The translations under genes and the position numbers were made by a program. From contig CAZGWH010000077.1 in NCBI GenBank assembly GCA_964529325.1, positions 1 to 6,805 of the forward strand: DNA of 6,805 nucleotides. Direction: 5' to 3'. The DNA is from GCA-2689995 sp964529325 (GTDB lineage: Bacteria > Fidelibacterota > Marinisomatia > SCGC-AAA003-L08 > GCA-2689995). Below the pieces are notes generated by a model that was given only the letters and a program-made list of their open reading frames with translations, was not told the origin of the DNA and made no database searches. This document shows, piece after piece, positions 6,388 through 6,805 of the stretch. The stretch's first letter is position 1; every line of letters begins with the position of its first letter.

Positions 6388-6668
6388 AATAATTACTCCA
6401 ATTAATATTTATGATTAATAAACAACCTGATATTAAAAATTATTGAATATATATAATCATAACCCCAATTAACAACCTTGTCATTCTTATAAACCTGACA
6501 AAATGTACGGCTTATTATTTCAAATTATTATTCATAACGAATAGAGCTAAGATCTTCTAAGAAACCATCAACGAATACAACCACTGAGTTTGTTTATAGT
6601 TCATCGTAAATAGTTAATAAAACATCGATTTCCCCATAAACCACCAAAGAAACAACTATCCAGCAGGT
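6388..6668. other. gene-free region between operon and CRISPR array, possible leader
   Basis: About 280 nt with no plausible gene. It must hold the promoter for the leftward operon and, if the array is read rightward, the CRISPR leader and its promoter. The motif AACAACCT occurs twice exactly 50 nt apart (6421 and 6471), and the second copy extends to 11 nt shared with the region upstream of cas1. The 190 nt next to the first repeat are less AT-biased than the rest but show no clear rightward promoter. Array orientation, and so leader identity, is unresolved. Confidence 0.45.
6446..6475 (-). promoter_or_regulatory. candidate promoter of the five-gene CARF operon
   Basis: On the minus strand TTGTTA (6475-6470) is followed after 16 nt by TATATA, or after 18 nt by TATATT, a fair sigma70-like pair 59 nt or more before the TTG start of the first gene. 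The -35 half lies within the conserved AACAACCTTG motif, so a protein bound there would be expected to affect transcription. AT-richness makes chance matches likely. Confidence 0.35.
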
Positions 6669-6700
6669 ATCCGCTCAAAACGCGGAGAGAGTTTAGACGA
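6669..6700 (+). repeat. CRISPR repeat 1
   Basis: First 32-nt repeat unit, begins ATCCGCTC and ends TTTAGACGA on the top strand. Identical to repeat 2. Strand given is nominal. Confidence 0.92.
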
Positions 6701-6743
6701 GGGAAACCTCGAACTTCTTGTAATTATAAGTAACAATGTCTTA

Positions 6744-6775
6744 ATCCGCTCAAAACGCGGAGAGAGTTTAGACGA
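6744..6775 (+). repeat. CRISPR repeat 2
   Basis: Second 32-nt repeat unit, identical to repeat 1 over its whole length; bases on both sides (A before versus T, T after versus G) differ, which fixes the repeat limits at 32 nt. Confidence 0.92.
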
Positions 6776-6805
6776 TAATGGATATTGTCAAAATTGTTAT
6801 GATGA

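Larger units (their letters stand above)
6669..6805. CRISPR. CRISPR array, one end, cut by the window edge
   Basis: Two identical 32-nt repeats occur at 6669-6700 and 6744-6775, with a period of 75 nt, separated by a unique 43-nt spacer (6701-6743); a further spacer (6776-6805, at least 30 nt) runs off the edge. Each repeat has a short perfect stem, TCCGC/GCGGA, around a 7-nt loop (6670-6686 in the first copy), then GAGAGTTTAGACGA. The long spacer suits type III and some type I systems. The sequence lacks the common ATTGAAAC-type end. Only two repeats are visible, but their perfect identity beside cas1-cas2 and CARF genes makes an array very likely. Strand of transcription cannot be settled. 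Confidence 0.93.

Noticed and set aside
6669..6775. Repeat hairpin looks superficially like the Cas12a repeat end (stem near the spacer, then one T)
   Set aside because: Stem sequence differs, no type V effector is present, and the CARF genes point to type III.

Overview
This is an accessory CRISPR-Cas locus from an AT-rich genome. It was read directly from sequence with no database search. Good Shine-Dalgarno sequences (AGGA, GGAG, AGAGG) precede most starts, and three starts are TTG, which fits a bacterium or a bacterial virus or mobile element. The phylum cannot be fixed from this window.

Layout: every protein gene is on the minus strand, so transcription runs from right to left. At the right edge (6669-6805) lies the end or start of a CRISPR array: two identical 32-nt repeats, one 43-nt spacer and a cut-off second spacer. 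A gene-free stretch (6388-6668) separates it from a tightly packed five-gene operon. In order of transcription the operon encodes a DUF4258-like small toxin-fold protein, a small membrane protein, an 827-residue fusion of a beta-CASP metallo-beta-lactamase nuclease with a CARF domain, a CARF-HEPN RNase of the TM1812/Csx family, and a HAD-superfamily 5'-nucleotidase. Junctions are 4-nt overlap, 6-nt gap, 7-nt gap and direct stop-start abutment. After a 233-nt gap comes the adaptation pair cas1-cas2 (4-nt overlap). At the left edge, downstream of cas2, there is a degenerate half-copy of the CRISPR repeat in inverted orientation.

How it may work together: the two CARF proteins point to type III CRISPR signalling, in which Cas10 makes cyclic oligoadenylate (cOA) on target recognition and CARF domains sense it and switch on a fused effector. 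One effector here is a conventional HEPN RNase. The other carries a complete set of metallo-beta-lactamase and beta-CASP catalytic residues, suggesting a cOA-controlled CPSF/RNase J-like ribonuclease. I do not know of a characterised system of this architecture, and it is the most interesting object here. No Cas10, Csm/Cmr, Cas6 or other interference gene is in the window, so the type III assignment rests on the CARF genes alone.
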